A stretch of 46,637 nucleotides of DNA from JBMORL01 sp049322335 (GTDB lineage Bacteria > Bacteroidota > Bacteroidia > Flavobacteriales_D > UBA2798): the NCBI GenBank assembly GCA_049322335.1, contig JBMORL010000129.1, forward strand, positions 1 through 46,637, read 5' to 3'. The position numbers were made by a program, and so were the translations under genes. The first letter of the stretch is position 1. Each line of letters starts with the position of its first letter. The notes beneath the pieces are model-generated. The model was not told where the DNA came from. It saw nothing but the letters and a program-made list of their open reading frames with translations, and did no database searches. This document shows, one piece after another, positions 25,531-34,387 of the stretch.

Positions 25531-26568
25531 ATGAAATTTGATTTAAATAAACTGATCCGCGACAACGTAAAAAAACTTACGCCCTATTCTACTGCACGTG
25601 ATGAATACAGCGGTGATAAAGGGATTTTTTTGGATGCCAACGAAAGTCCGTTCAATAACCAGTTGAACCGTTATCCCGATCCGCACCAGCGAAAACTTAA
25701 AAGTGAAATTGCCGGGTTAAAAAACTGTCAGCCAAAAAATATTTTACTGGGAAACGGAAGCGATGAAGTGATTGACTTATTGTTTCGCGCTTTTTGTGTT
25801 CCGGGAAAAGATAACTGTATTATTCTTCCGCCTACCTATGGAATGTATAAAGTGGCGGCTGACATCAATGATGTGGAGGTGCGTGAAGTAAATCTTCAGA
25901 ACGATTTTCAGCCCGATATATCAGCAATTAAAAATGCAATAAACGAAAATACAAAACTCATTTTTTTCTGCTCACCCAATAATCCGTCAGGAAATTCGAT
26001 TGACAAAAGCAGTATTACTGCCATAGCGGAAAATTTTCATGGAATAGTAGTAGTGGATGAAGCTTATATTGATTTTTCTTCGCAGGAAAGTTGTTTGTCG
26101 TTGCTTAATCGTTATCCCAATATGGTGATCATGCAAACTTTTTCAAAGGCATGGGGACTTGCTGCTTTACGCCTGGGAATGTTGTTTGCTCCGGAAGAGA
26201 TTATAGCGGTGTTAAGCAAAATAAAACCACCTTACAACATTGGGCTGATGCCGCAATTCATCGCGTTGGGTGCGCTGGAAAAAAAACAGATGAAGGAAGA
26301 AAATGTGAAAAAAATACTGGAACAACGCCAATGGTTAAGTGAAGAACTAAAAAAATTAAAGGGTGTGGAAAAAGTATTTCCTTCTGATGCCAATTTCCTG
26401 CTGGTGAAATTTTCGGATGCAAAAAAAGTATTCGATCATTTGATAAGCGAACAAATTATTGTCCGCGATCGGTCAAAAGTAAAATTATGTGAAGGGTGTT
26501 TGCGGATAACTGTGGGGACGGAAGAAGAGAATAAATGGTTGGTTAAAGTTTTGACTGCATTGGTATAG
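25531..26568 (+). CDS. hisC: Histidinol-phosphate aminotransferase
   Basis: 345 residues. ANESPF near 36-41, LLGNGSDEVIDLLFRAF, SPNNPSGN at 148-155, VVDEAYIDFS and the PLP Lys 206 in QTFSKAWGLAALRLG, with the C-terminal Arg in CLRITVG. It transaminates imidazole-acetol phosphate with glutamate. The his operon stops here: hisB and hisH/A/F/I do not follow, since the next gene is on the other strand 6 bases away. Confidence 0.95.
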   Translation: MKFDLNKLIRDNVKKLTPYSTARDEYSGDKGIFLDANESPFNNQLNRYPDPHQRKLKSEIAGLKNCQPKNILLGNGSDEVIDLLFRAFCVPGKDNCIILPPTYGMYKVAADINDVEVREVNLQNDFQPDISAIKNAINENTKLIFFCSPNNPSGNSIDKSSITAIAENFHGIVVVDEAYIDFSSQESCLSLLNRYPNMVIMQTFSKAWGLAALRLGMLFAPEEIIAVLSKIKPPYNIGLMPQFIALGALEKKQMKEENVKKILEQRQWLSEELKKLKGVEKVFPSDANFLLVKFSDAKKVFDHLISEQIIVRDRSKVKLCEGCLRITVGTEEENKWLVKVLTALV

Positions 26569-26574
26569 TCTGGG

Positions 26575-27753
26575 CTAATTCAGACTTTCCAATATCACCC
26601 CGCAAGCCATTCTTATTTCTTCCTCAGAAATGGTAAGCGGAGGCGCAATCCTCAGGCTGTTGTTGCAAAATAAAAACCAGTCAACAATCACTCCTTTTTC
26701 AATACAGCGGGTAATTACCTGTTGTACTTTTTCAAAACTTTCCAGCTCCACGGCCATCATCAGTCCTTTGCTTCGTATTTCCCTAATGGCAGGATGAACC
26801 AGCAACTGGCGGAAAAGTTTTTCCTTTTCAGTTACTGTGGTTATTATTCCTGGTGAAACAATTTCTTCTAACGCAGCAAGGCTTGCCGCACAACAAACGG
26901 GATGGCCGCCAAACGTGGTGATGTGTCCCAAAACAGGATTAGTACGCAACGTTTTCATCATTTCCTGCGATGAGATAAATGCGCCCAGCGGCATTCCGCC
27001 TCCCATTCCTTTGGCCAGCAGCAATACATCGGGAATTACGCCATAATGTTCAAATGCAAAAAGTTTTCCTGTTCGCCCGTATCCGCTTTGTATTTCATCA
27101 AAAATGAGAATCACACTTTGTTCGGTGCATTTTTTTCGCAGTGCTTCCAGGTATTCTTTTGTAGCGGGACGGATTCCTGCTTCGCCCTGTACAGGTTCCA
27201 CGATCACGCAGGCTGTTTTGCCGGTAATCTGTTCCAGTTGGCTGAAATCATTAAAAACTATTTGCCGCACATCCGGCAACAGGGGCCGAAATGCATTTTT
27301 AAATTCTTCATCACCGATAATACTTAATGCTCCGTGTGTACTTCCGTGATAAGCATTTTTACAGGAAATAATTTCTGTACGTCCCGTAAATCGTTTCGCC
27401 AGTTTCAGCGCGCCTTCCACAGCTTCTGCTCCCGAATTAACAAAATATACATTGTTCAGAGAAGCGGGGAGCAGCGAACAAAGTTTTTCAGCCAGTTTCA
27501 CCTGGGGAGAATGGACATATTCGCCATACACCATCAGGTGCATGTTTTTATTCACCTGTTCAATAACAGCTTCTTTTATTTTTGCATGTCCGTGTCCGAG
27601 GTTACTTACGGCAATACCTGAAATAAGGTCGAGGTATTTTTTTCCGTTTACATCAATAAGATAATTTCCTTCCGCGTGTGAAATTTCCAGTGCCAGCGGA
27701 AAATCGCTGGTAAGGGCAAGGTGCTGGAAAAAAAGCTGTCGTTGCGTTGACAT
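26575..27753 (-). CDS. Class III aminotransferase (acetylornithine/ornithine type)
   Basis: 392 residues. FVNSGAEAVEGALKLAKR, CKNAYHGSTHGALS, the VEPVQGEAGIRPA segment, IFDEIQSGYGRTGK (Asp 219) and the PLP Lys 248 in LLLAKGMGGGMPLGAF identify fold-type I class III. It resembles ArgD and Rocd-like enzymes and could transaminate N-acetylornithine or another omega-amino acid. No arginine genes are near, so I leave the gene name open. Convergent with hisC. Confidence 0.87.
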   Translation of the reverse strand: MSTQRQLFFQHLALTSDFPLALEISHAEGNYLIDVNGKKYLDLISGIAVSNLGHGHAKIKEAVIEQVNKNMHLMVYGEYVHSPQVKLAEKLCSLLPASLNNVYFVNSGAEAVEGALKLAKRFTGRTEIISCKNAYHGSTHGALSIIGDEEFKNAFRPLLPDVRQIVFNDFSQLEQITGKTACVIVEPVQGEAGIRPATKEYLEALRKKCTEQSVILIFDEIQSGYGRTGKLFAFEHYGVIPDVLLLAKGMGGGMPLGAFISSQEMMKTLRTNPVLGHITTFGGHPVCCAASLAALEEIVSPGIITTVTEKEKLFRQLLVHPAIREIRSKGLMMAVELESFEKVQQVITRCIEKGVIVDWFLFCNNSLRIAPPLTISEEEIRMACGVILESLN

Positions 27754-27803
27754 GGTTTACAAAGATGGGATAAATTTTGTATATTGGCAGAAATAATCAA
27801 ACC

Positions 27804-28412
27804 ATGAAAAAAATAATTTACACATTGGCGTTATTGGTTTTTATTTCCTGCGGTGGAGGGGAGAAAAAAACGGATACAAAAAAGGAAAGTACGGATATGG
27901 GGCCTGTACATGAAGATACAACAGAAGCAGTTTTATCCGAAGCCCCGGACGAATTTGCAATAAGCGCTGCTGATACCACCGGTTTTTCAGAGAGTTTTGG
28001 AAAATTCAAAAAATTATTATTGAAGCGGGATATGAAAACTTTAAAAGAGATGATTTTTTTGCCAATGGATATTTCCTGCCTTATTTCTTTCAATCCCAAA
28101 TTGGCCGATCAACTGGAAGATATGATGGTTACAGAAGAAAACTGGGAAAAATATTACAACGATTTATTTTCAGCCAAAGTGGTTAAGCTGATCAGCCATT
28201 CGGATGCCAATCATTTTATTTTCACAAGGGTTTCAGACGGCTCGGTAATTTGTTCACTAACCATCGCTGAGAAAAAATCATCAGAGGAAGAAGGCGGAGG
28301 AGAGGGAATGCTGGGTTATTCCTTTTCGTTTACTTCACCGGATGCATTTCAGTTTCAATCCATCGGTTGTGCAGGTGGCGGAGTAACCGACAGGGATATC
28401 ATCAGCAGGTAA
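27804..28412 (+). CDS. Lipoprotein of unknown function, 202 aa
   Basis: From the ATG at 27804: a lipoprotein signal MKKIIYTLALLVFISC with the modified Cys at 16, followed by GGGEKK, a typical Bacteroidota surface-export pattern. A disordered acidic stretch comes next, then an alpha/beta domain (FGKFKKLLLKRDMKTLKEMI, SLTIAEKKSSEEEGGG). No family recognised. Divergent from the class III aminotransferase with only 50 bases between the starts. Confidence 0.75.
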   Translation: MKKIIYTLALLVFISCGGGEKKTDTKKESTDMGPVHEDTTEAVLSEAPDEFAISAADTTGFSESFGKFKKLLLKRDMKTLKEMIFLPMDISCLISFNPKLADQLEDMMVTEENWEKYYNDLFSAKVVKLISHSDANHFIFTRVSDGSVICSLTIAEKKSSEEEGGGEGMLGYSFSFTSPDAFQFQSIGCAGGGVTDRDIISR

Positions 28413-28542
28413 TCGGCAATAAACTCAGTTTTTTTTGTTATTTTCTACTGGAAAAAATAAATTTTACCGGGATTTAAAGTCAGTAATTGGTTCAATAAAA
28501 TCATTTCGTTTCTCCCGCAGCTGTATACTTGCAGTAAAAAAA

Positions 28543-30096
28543 ATGAAGCATTCTTTAGTTTTCGCATTTGCATTTTCCGCTGGTTTTTCAATTTCACAGT
28601 CCATTGTGTTTGAAAAAGGTCCTGATATTCCCGGTTATATTGAAATGATAAAACCGCTGTATGCCGATAGTGTGCGGATGTTTTGTTTTATGAAAACCGG
28701 GAACAGAACATACTGGATGCAGAAATACGATACCAGAACATTTGGGCTTTCGGAAGAATATCTCCTTCCGCTGGTGGATTCTGCCAATCCATATATTGAA
28801 GAACCTGTTCATTTGTTTAAGGTAAATTATCTTGTTCCTTTTTATCACAACCAGAAACGGCAACTGAGAAAAGGATTTTATATGTTTTCGGCAGAATATG
28901 GTGCTGATACGAGCCGGTTTATTTCCATGCGCGAAAATGAAAAACTGTTGATAACTCCCGATGAAAAAAGAGAACAGTTTTTTATTTCAAGTCTTGAGAA
29001 AGTGAATAAAAAAGGAGAATGGATGGTGTTGAATGTGGAAGGCTATGACAAATCACTGAACCGTATGTATGCCGCCCGCGATTCTGTTCCGGCAAAAGGA
29101 GATTCCTATTACTTGTTACAAAATGCAGTTAGTGACGAAAAAGGCGACCTGTGGGCCCTGATGTATGTCCAGCCCCGGAAAGGTGATAAATACCATTTGT
29201 TATTTCATTTTTCCCGTAGTGGAAAAAAACTATCCCGTTCATTGGTAAAAACTATTGATAAACTGGATCATTCGTACCTCGTTATTTCTCCGGGTGGAAA
29301 AAAACTGATTATGGGGACTTTGGTGGGCACTGTCGGGAAAACGATAAAATTTAGTGTGATTACACATGCAGTGGTATATCATACAGAGGATGATGGAAAA
29401 ATTACAGCGAGAAATGCCATACCGGTTTCGGCACAGGTACAATGGATCCGCCCCGGGCAGGACGAAAACAAAAATCCCCTGATCGTTCCTAAAGATATGG
29501 GTTTTGTGGAGGCAAGGTATTTTTCTGATTCAACGGTTACATTGGTTTACGAGCAATCAGGAGTAAGTAAAATGCCGGTAGAAGGTGGTGAAACGTACAC
29601 ATATTATAACGGTGGAGTATGGCTGGTTACCTTTACCAAAAAAGGTGTTTTTGTAAAAATGAGTTTTGTTCCGAAGTATCAGCTCAATAAGATTGAGAGT
29701 TATTATGAAGAAAAAAACCTGAGCCTGCTGGGAGTGAATATCAGCTGGACAAAAACCTACACTTCGGGAAACCGGAACATCGAATTGTTTTTCTCCCATC
29801 ATTTGCTGAAGTACGGTGACCGTGAGCTGGTAATTTTTAACGATCACCGGAACAATCTTCGATTCGATCCGTCTGCCTACGATGCCGCAAAAAACCCGGT
29901 TCTACCTCTCAAATCTTTTGAAAACGCATGTCTCCATGCATGGGAAACTTCACCTTCACCGAAACATTGGCCGGTTGCCGGAGAAACTGATAATTCACTG
30001 ATGCTGACATCCTCCTGCTATTCCAATGGAAATTTCATCGTTGGCGTTTTTGATGATGGTAAAAAATGGTACTGGGGGAAAATAATACCAAACTGA
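28543..30096 (+). CDS. Secreted protein of unknown function, 517 aa
   Basis: From the ATG at 28543; the preceding 36 open codons lack homology-like sequence. Signal peptide KHSLVFAFAFSAGFSISQ. The body is rich in Tyr, Ser and beta strands in a WD/Kelch-like rhythm (VRMFCFMKTGNRTYWMQKYD, GDLWALMYVQPRKGDKYHLL, WLVTFTKKGVFVKMSF). It lacks a recognisable T9SS tail and ends in FDDGKKWYWGKIIPN. A near -7 box (TATACTTG, one mismatch) is at 28524-28531. Probably periplasmic or surface. Confidence 0.72.
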   Translation: MKHSLVFAFAFSAGFSISQSIVFEKGPDIPGYIEMIKPLYADSVRMFCFMKTGNRTYWMQKYDTRTFGLSEEYLLPLVDSANPYIEEPVHLFKVNYLVPFYHNQKRQLRKGFYMFSAEYGADTSRFISMRENEKLLITPDEKREQFFISSLEKVNKKGEWMVLNVEGYDKSLNRMYAARDSVPAKGDSYYLLQNAVSDEKGDLWALMYVQPRKGDKYHLLFHFSRSGKKLSRSLVKTIDKLDHSYLVISPGGKKLIMGTLVGTVGKTIKFSVITHAVVYHTEDDGKITARNAIPVSAQVQWIRPGQDENKNPLIVPKDMGFVEARYFSDSTVTLVYEQSGVSKMPVEGGETYTYYNGGVWLVTFTKKGVFVKMSFVPKYQLNKIESYYEEKNLSLLGVNISWTKTYTSGNRNIELFFSHHLLKYGDRELVIFNDHRNNLRFDPSAYDAAKNPVLPLKSFENACLHAWETSPSPKHWPVAGETDNSLMLTSSCYSNGNFIVGVFDDGKKWYWGKIIPN

Positions 30097-30124
30097 TTTA
30101 TTAAATAGGCCAATAACTGGTATT

Positions 30125-30197
30125 ATGCCGAATGAAATTCTTCAAAAAAAACAGAACATGATGAATTTCACTTCGGTATAAAAGTGGAGTGACGGCA
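30125..30197. other. Imperfect hairpin in the 30097-30275 gap
   Basis: TGCCG (30126-30130) faces CGGCA (30193-30197), and CCGAATGAAATT (30128-30139) faces AATTTCACTTCGG (30164-30176), an imperfect inverted repeat. No convincing gene. It could be an RNA structure at the end of the upstream transcript. Confidence 0.45.
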
Positions 30198-30230
30198 TAT
30201 TTTTTATGTTTTATAATTTAAGGCTACAAA

Positions 30231-30257
30231 AAAACCCTTCGTTTCGGGAAGGGTTTT
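30231..30257. terminator. Bidirectional terminator
   Basis: A 10-bp perfect stem, AAAACCCTTC (30231-30240) with GAAGGGTTTT (30248-30257). A-rich on the left and T-rich on the right, it can serve both converging genes (28543 plus, 30276 minus). Confidence 0.88.
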
Positions 30258-30275
30258 CTTTATTTGAATTTTTAT

Positions 30276-30668
30276 TTACTTATCCAGATCTTCAAACTCC
30301 ACGTTCGTGTAAGAGAAATTTTCTGATGAACTGTGGTTATTGTTGGAGTGATTTTGCTGATTTTGATGGTGGTCGCTTTCGGGAGCTACAAATCCGCTCT
30401 CTTTCAACTCACTGATTTTGGCAACGGTTTCATTAAGGCCTTCCACGAATTTTTCAAAGTCTTCCTTATACAGGAAAATTTTGTGCTTTTCGTAGTTGAA
30501 TTTGTTGGTCTCTTTTTCAAAACGTTTCTTGCTTTCGGTGATCGTGATATATAAATCACTGCCACGGGTGGTTTTTACGTCAAAGAAATAGGTCCTTTTA
30601 CCGGCTCTCACCGATTTAGAGAAAATCTCGTCTCTCTTTTTGCCTTCTTTTTGATATCCGTCTTCCAT
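30276..30668 (-). CDS. PUR-alpha-like (DUF3276) nucleic-acid binding protein
   Basis: 130 residues. The PUR repeat is visible at 13-75: IFSKSVRAGKRTYFFDVKTT, GSDLYITITESKK and HKIFLYKEDFEKFVEGLNE. The family binds single-stranded DNA and RNA; the Borrelia member BpuR represses its own and other mRNAs. A Gln/Asn/His/Ser-rich tail (95-120) is unusual and probably disordered. Conserved single-copy gene in Bacteroidota. Confidence 0.9.
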   Translation of the reverse strand: MEDGYQKEGKKRDEIFSKSVRAGKRTYFFDVKTTRGSDLYITITESKKRFEKETNKFNYEKHKIFLYKEDFEKFVEGLNETVAKISELKESGFVAPESDHHQNQQNHSNNNHSSSENFSYTNVEFEDLDK

Positions 30669-30731
30669 CGCGCTAAAAGTTGGTTAAACTTCATTTAAAG
30701 TGAAGGAAACAAATTTATAACTAAAAAGGAA

Positions 30732-32534
30732 TTAAGCAATGTTTTTTTGGGTTATTTTTTCGTCTTCGAGGAGCTGTTTGCGGTATATATCGAAATAAAA
30801 CCCCTTTTTATCGAGTAATTGCTGGTGTGTCCCTTCTTCCACCACCTGTCCGTGATGCAAAACAATGATCTTGTTGGCATGCTTCACCGAAGATACTCTA
30901 TGACTGATAATCACCGAAGTACGGCCTTTCATAATCCGTTTCAGGTTGCGAAGTATCTCATCTTCTGTCTCTGTATCTACTGCAGAAAGACAATCGTCAA
31001 AAACAAGGATCTTTGGATTCCTGATAATAGCCCTTGCGATCGAAATCCGTTGTTTTTGTCCTCCCGAAAGGGTAATTCCACGCTCTCCCACCACTGTTTC
31101 AAACCGTTCTTTGAACTCCATAATGTTTCCATAGATGGCAGCATCCCTGGCTGCCTGTTCAATCAGTTCCTGGTTTCGCTCGCCTTCCTTTAATCCGAAA
31201 GCGATATTATTGGAAATAGTGTCTGAAAATAAAAATACTTCCTGCGGAACATACCCGGTATTGGAACGAAGGGAATCAAGGTTGGCTTTTTGCAGAGGTT
31301 GGCCGTCAAGCAAAATTTCTCCTGAAGTGGGATCGTAAAGCCGGTTGATCAATGCTGCCATGGTAGATTTCCCCGAGCCGGTTTTTCCGATAATTGCAAG
31401 TGTTTCGCCTGCATTTACGGTTACGTTCACATTTTTTAAAGCCACAATTCCCGAATCGGGATAAGTGAAATTTACATTTCTGAATTCAATTTCCCCTGTT
31501 ATTTCGTGTGGAACCGGGTTGTGATTTTTTATTTCTGTGTCGGTATGCAAAAACTCGTTGATACGTTCCTGTGAGGCTGCGGCTCTTTGTACCAGTGAAG
31601 TAACCCATCCCACCGAAGCAAAAGGCCACGTGAGCATATTTACGTAAAACAAAAATTCGGGAATGGTTCCGATGGAAATTTTTCCTTCCACCACAAACAA
31701 TCCGCCCATAAAAACAGTGAGCACTGTGCTTAATCCGATAAGTAATGCGATAATGGGATGAAACAACGCATCGGTTTTTATCATTCGTAAAACACGCGTT
31801 TTGTATTCTTCGCTTTCCTTTTTGAAATCTGCTGCAAATTCTTCCTCTTTTCCGTAAGTTTTTAAAACACGTATACCTGAAAAAGCTTCCTGTGCATGGG
31901 TGGTTAAAGTGGATTGTTGATTTTGCACTTCTTCACTCTGTTTGTTGATGCGCACACTTACCACATACACCAGTATTCCCATCAGCGGAAGCGGAATTAA
32001 TACATAAACGGAAAGTTCGGGATTGATACGAAACATCTGTATCAGTATCATCACAAATAAAACCACCAGGTTGGCAGTATACATTATTCCCGGGCCGAGG
32101 TACATTCTTACCCGGCTCACATCTTCACTGATGCGGTTCATTAAATCGCCAGTGTTGTTTTTGCGGTAAAATGAAAGGGAAAGTTGCTGGTATTTGTGAA
32201 AAATTTCATTCTTCTGGTCGTATTCTATATGCCGCGACATAACAATAATGGTTTGCCGCATAAAGAACAGGAATACGCCTTTCAGCAATGCATAAAGCAT
32301 AAACATGCCTGCATTGAACAACGCTACCCGGATGATCAGTTGTGTGGCTTCCTCTCCGGTAAGCGTTCCTTTTTCCATTTTTCCGAAAGTGTCGAAAACA
32401 GAATCAAACGAAACGCGGATGAGCTCGGGAGAGATAACGGCAAAAAAATTGGAGATGATGATAAACAGCATTCCCAATAAAAGCAGCCACTTGTAGTTGA
32501 GCAGGAACTTATTGAGATGCGAAAGCGATTTCAT
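30732..32534 (-). CDS. ABC exporter, permease fused to ATPase
   Basis: 600 residues from the ATG at 32534; a GTG nine bases upstream falls in the promoter box. Six membrane spans (residues about 10-310), then the ATPase: Walker A GKTGSGKST near 383-391, signature LSGGQKQR near 489, Walker B ILVFDDCLSAVD near 519-528 and the His switch IISHRVSS. MsbA/MDR type; exports lipids or drugs. The usual catalytic Glu after Walker B is Asp (FDD), as in one half of heterodimeric exporters such as TM287/288 or YheI; no partner gene is adjacent. Confidence 0.9.
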   Translation of the reverse strand: MKSLSHLNKFLLNYKWLLLLGMLFIIISNFFAVISPELIRVSFDSVFDTFGKMEKGTLTGEEATQLIIRVALFNAGMFMLYALLKGVFLFFMRQTIIVMSRHIEYDQKNEIFHKYQQLSLSFYRKNNTGDLMNRISEDVSRVRMYLGPGIMYTANLVVLFVMILIQMFRINPELSVYVLIPLPLMGILVYVVSVRINKQSEEVQNQQSTLTTHAQEAFSGIRVLKTYGKEEEFAADFKKESEEYKTRVLRMIKTDALFHPIIALLIGLSTVLTVFMGGLFVVEGKISIGTIPEFLFYVNMLTWPFASVGWVTSLVQRAAASQERINEFLHTDTEIKNHNPVPHEITGEIEFRNVNFTYPDSGIVALKNVNVTVNAGETLAIIGKTGSGKSTMAALINRLYDPTSGEILLDGQPLQKANLDSLRSNTGYVPQEVFLFSDTISNNIAFGLKEGERNQELIEQAARDAAIYGNIMEFKERFETVVGERGITLSGGQKQRISIARAIIRNPKILVFDDCLSAVDTETEDEILRNLKRIMKGRTSVIISHRVSSVKHANKIIVLHHGQVVEEGTHQQLLDKKGFYFDIYRKQLLEDEKITQKNIA

Positions 32535-32542
32535 TGTATGCA

Positions 32543-32550
32543 CAAAGATA
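32543..32550 (-). promoter_or_regulatory. -7 box of the ABC exporter
   Basis: TATCTTTG on the minus strand, 8 bases from the ATG at 32534. The mRNA should begin almost at the start codon. Confidence 0.6.
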
Positions 32551-32626
32551 CAAAAATCGCAGGGAAATAAACGTTGCTAAATGATGGTTGGTTTTCAGCA
32601 GGGACCGAAAACCAACCGTCAGGTGT

Positions 32627-34252
32627 TTATCTCTCTACCACCACCAGGCGCTTGAGCACCGAATGAATGGTTCTTGTTTTCACCAGGTAAATTCCAGCCG
32701 GCTGGGCAGAAAGGTCGAACCGCATAAAATTCGATTCTCCTTCATTGGCAAGGATTTTACTTCCATCCGTGGAATAAATTTCCACCGACAAAATGTTTTC
32801 ATCCGATTCCAGCGAAAAAGCTCCGTTGGACGGATTAGGGTAAACATTAACCCTGGGCATAATTAAATTCTCGGTTATCATGGTAGTAGAATTTACGTAT
32901 TTATTAAGAACGGCATGTGGCGTGGCACCAGCCAGCGACTGGTAATCCATATACACTCCACCGGTAACAACATCACCGCTGGGCTGGATATCCAGGTCGC
33001 CAAATGAATTTCCGAATTTGGCTCCTGTTTCTGTTGCTGAAACAGGCTGACCGTTATAATTGTATTTTACCAGTGCAGTAGAATAAAAATACTGCTGATC
33101 GGCTGAAGTGTCGGGTTGCGAAAGAAGCAGGGAAGAATTGATGGTGATATCCTGCTGGTATTGTAAAAGTGCGTAGTCGGCATTGTTGTATTGTCTGAAT
33201 CCCAGTCCAAGGATATTTCCCTGGCAGCCGAGTTCGCTGTCCATCTGGCTGATAATATTTTTTGAAACAGTATCGATTACCAGCGAAAAAGCCTGGAAGT
33301 TATTTCCGCTGCAGTTGGCGGATACAGACGAAGAAGCAGCTCCTGCAGAAAAAGGCGACAGGTTGCCGTAAGCAGAGTAAAGATTTCCGGAAACATACAG
33401 TTCACTTCCCTCGGGATGTATTTCCTTTACATGCACATTGGCCGAATCGCCTTTAAAGGTAATGGCCCAGGTAGCGGTTCCTGCTTCATTAAATGCTGCT
33501 ACAGCAGTCCGTGACGGGTTAGTAGTTAATGCATTTTCCACTTCGGCCTGTGCCGAAAGCTGGTCGTTACTGATTTCATCCGCTCGGAAAGCGAGATAAA
33601 ACCCGTTATCGGGATTGGAGGCCAGTTGCATTTCATTAAGCAGGGGAGTGTTGTTGAATGCATAGGTAGTAATCCGGCTGATGTTTCCGTTCAGGTCGCT
33701 GGCAGCGGTAAACATATAATAACCGGTAGTTGCCTGGTCGAGATAAAAACTGCCTGCAGCGATATCTTCAAAATAGCCTTCACCTGCTAAAACCAGTTCA
33801 CCGTTAGTGAGTAATTCTGCCTGGTAGATACGAAGATAGGATCCGTTTACCGGTTCAAGACTTGTTTTCCATATCAGCGATCCGTCATTTCCGCTGATCA
33901 TATATAAGGTATCGCCCGAAGGAACAATAATATTTCCGCTGGCATCGGTTTCAAAATCATAAGTGGTGTTAAATCCGCCTTTTAACCATTCGGTTTGTCC
34001 TGAAGAATTGGTTTTAATGATAAAATGATTGTCAAGCTGCGGCTCTTCGGATAAGGTATACGAATCAAAAGTAATTTCTCCTCTTCTGAAACTTCCCAAA
34101 GCAATAACAGAACCGTTATCCGTGACATGAATTTTTTTGATTCGTGAATCAGCACTTCCGCCTGCTGCTAAAGTCCAGCTGGGGTTAGTAAGGTTTTGTG
34201 CCTGCAGGGTAGCTGTGAGGATCAAAAAACTGCATGTAGTGGTAAAACGCAT
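32627..34252 (-). CDS. T9SS-secreted protein with type A sorting domain, 541 aa
   Basis: From the ATG at 34252: signal peptide (TTTCSFLILTATLQAQ), then about 430 residues of beta-rich repeats of the kind 'G..V..G.F.G...F', with many acidic and Gly residues (SVIALGSFRRGEITFDSYTL, GELVLAGEGYFEDIAAGSFY). The last 75 residues are a por-secretion tail: VYPNPSNGAFSL, VEIYSTDGSKIL, FDLSAQPAGIYLVK and a basic end. It should cross the outer membrane by T9SS. Function unknown; no T9SS machinery in the window. Confidence 0.9.
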   Translation of the reverse strand: MRFTTTCSFLILTATLQAQNLTNPSWTLAAGGSADSRIKKIHVTDNGSVIALGSFRRGEITFDSYTLSEEPQLDNHFIIKTNSSGQTEWLKGGFNTTYDFETDASGNIIVPSGDTLYMISGNDGSLIWKTSLEPVNGSYLRIYQAELLTNGELVLAGEGYFEDIAAGSFYLDQATTGYYMFTAASDLNGNISRITTYAFNNTPLLNEMQLASNPDNGFYLAFRADEISNDQLSAQAEVENALTTNPSRTAVAAFNEAGTATWAITFKGDSANVHVKEIHPEGSELYVSGNLYSAYGNLSPFSAGAASSSVSANCSGNNFQAFSLVIDTVSKNIISQMDSELGCQGNILGLGFRQYNNADYALLQYQQDITINSSLLLSQPDTSADQQYFYSTALVKYNYNGQPVSATETGAKFGNSFGDLDIQPSGDVVTGGVYMDYQSLAGATPHAVLNKYVNSTTMITENLIMPRVNVYPNPSNGAFSLESDENILSVEIYSTDGSKILANEGESNFMRFDLSAQPAGIYLVKTRTIHSVLKRLVVVER

Positions 34253-34387
34253 AGCTTTGTTTTGTTTTACCAAAAGTCCTCCAAACAAGAAAGATGTACA
34301 TGACGCGAAAGGCGGGTTTGTGAGAAATCAGGAAAAAGGAAAGAATTCTAAGCATTTATGCGTAGAAAACGCACTAAGCCTTTTTGG

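Noticed and set aside
30126..30179. Short ATG frame before the terminator at 30231, as a second leader peptide
   Set aside because: No run of a single amino acid and no gene follows on the plus strand.
32535..32543. GTG start for the ABC exporter
   Set aside because: It touches the -7 box; the ATG nine bases later starts the conserved sequence.
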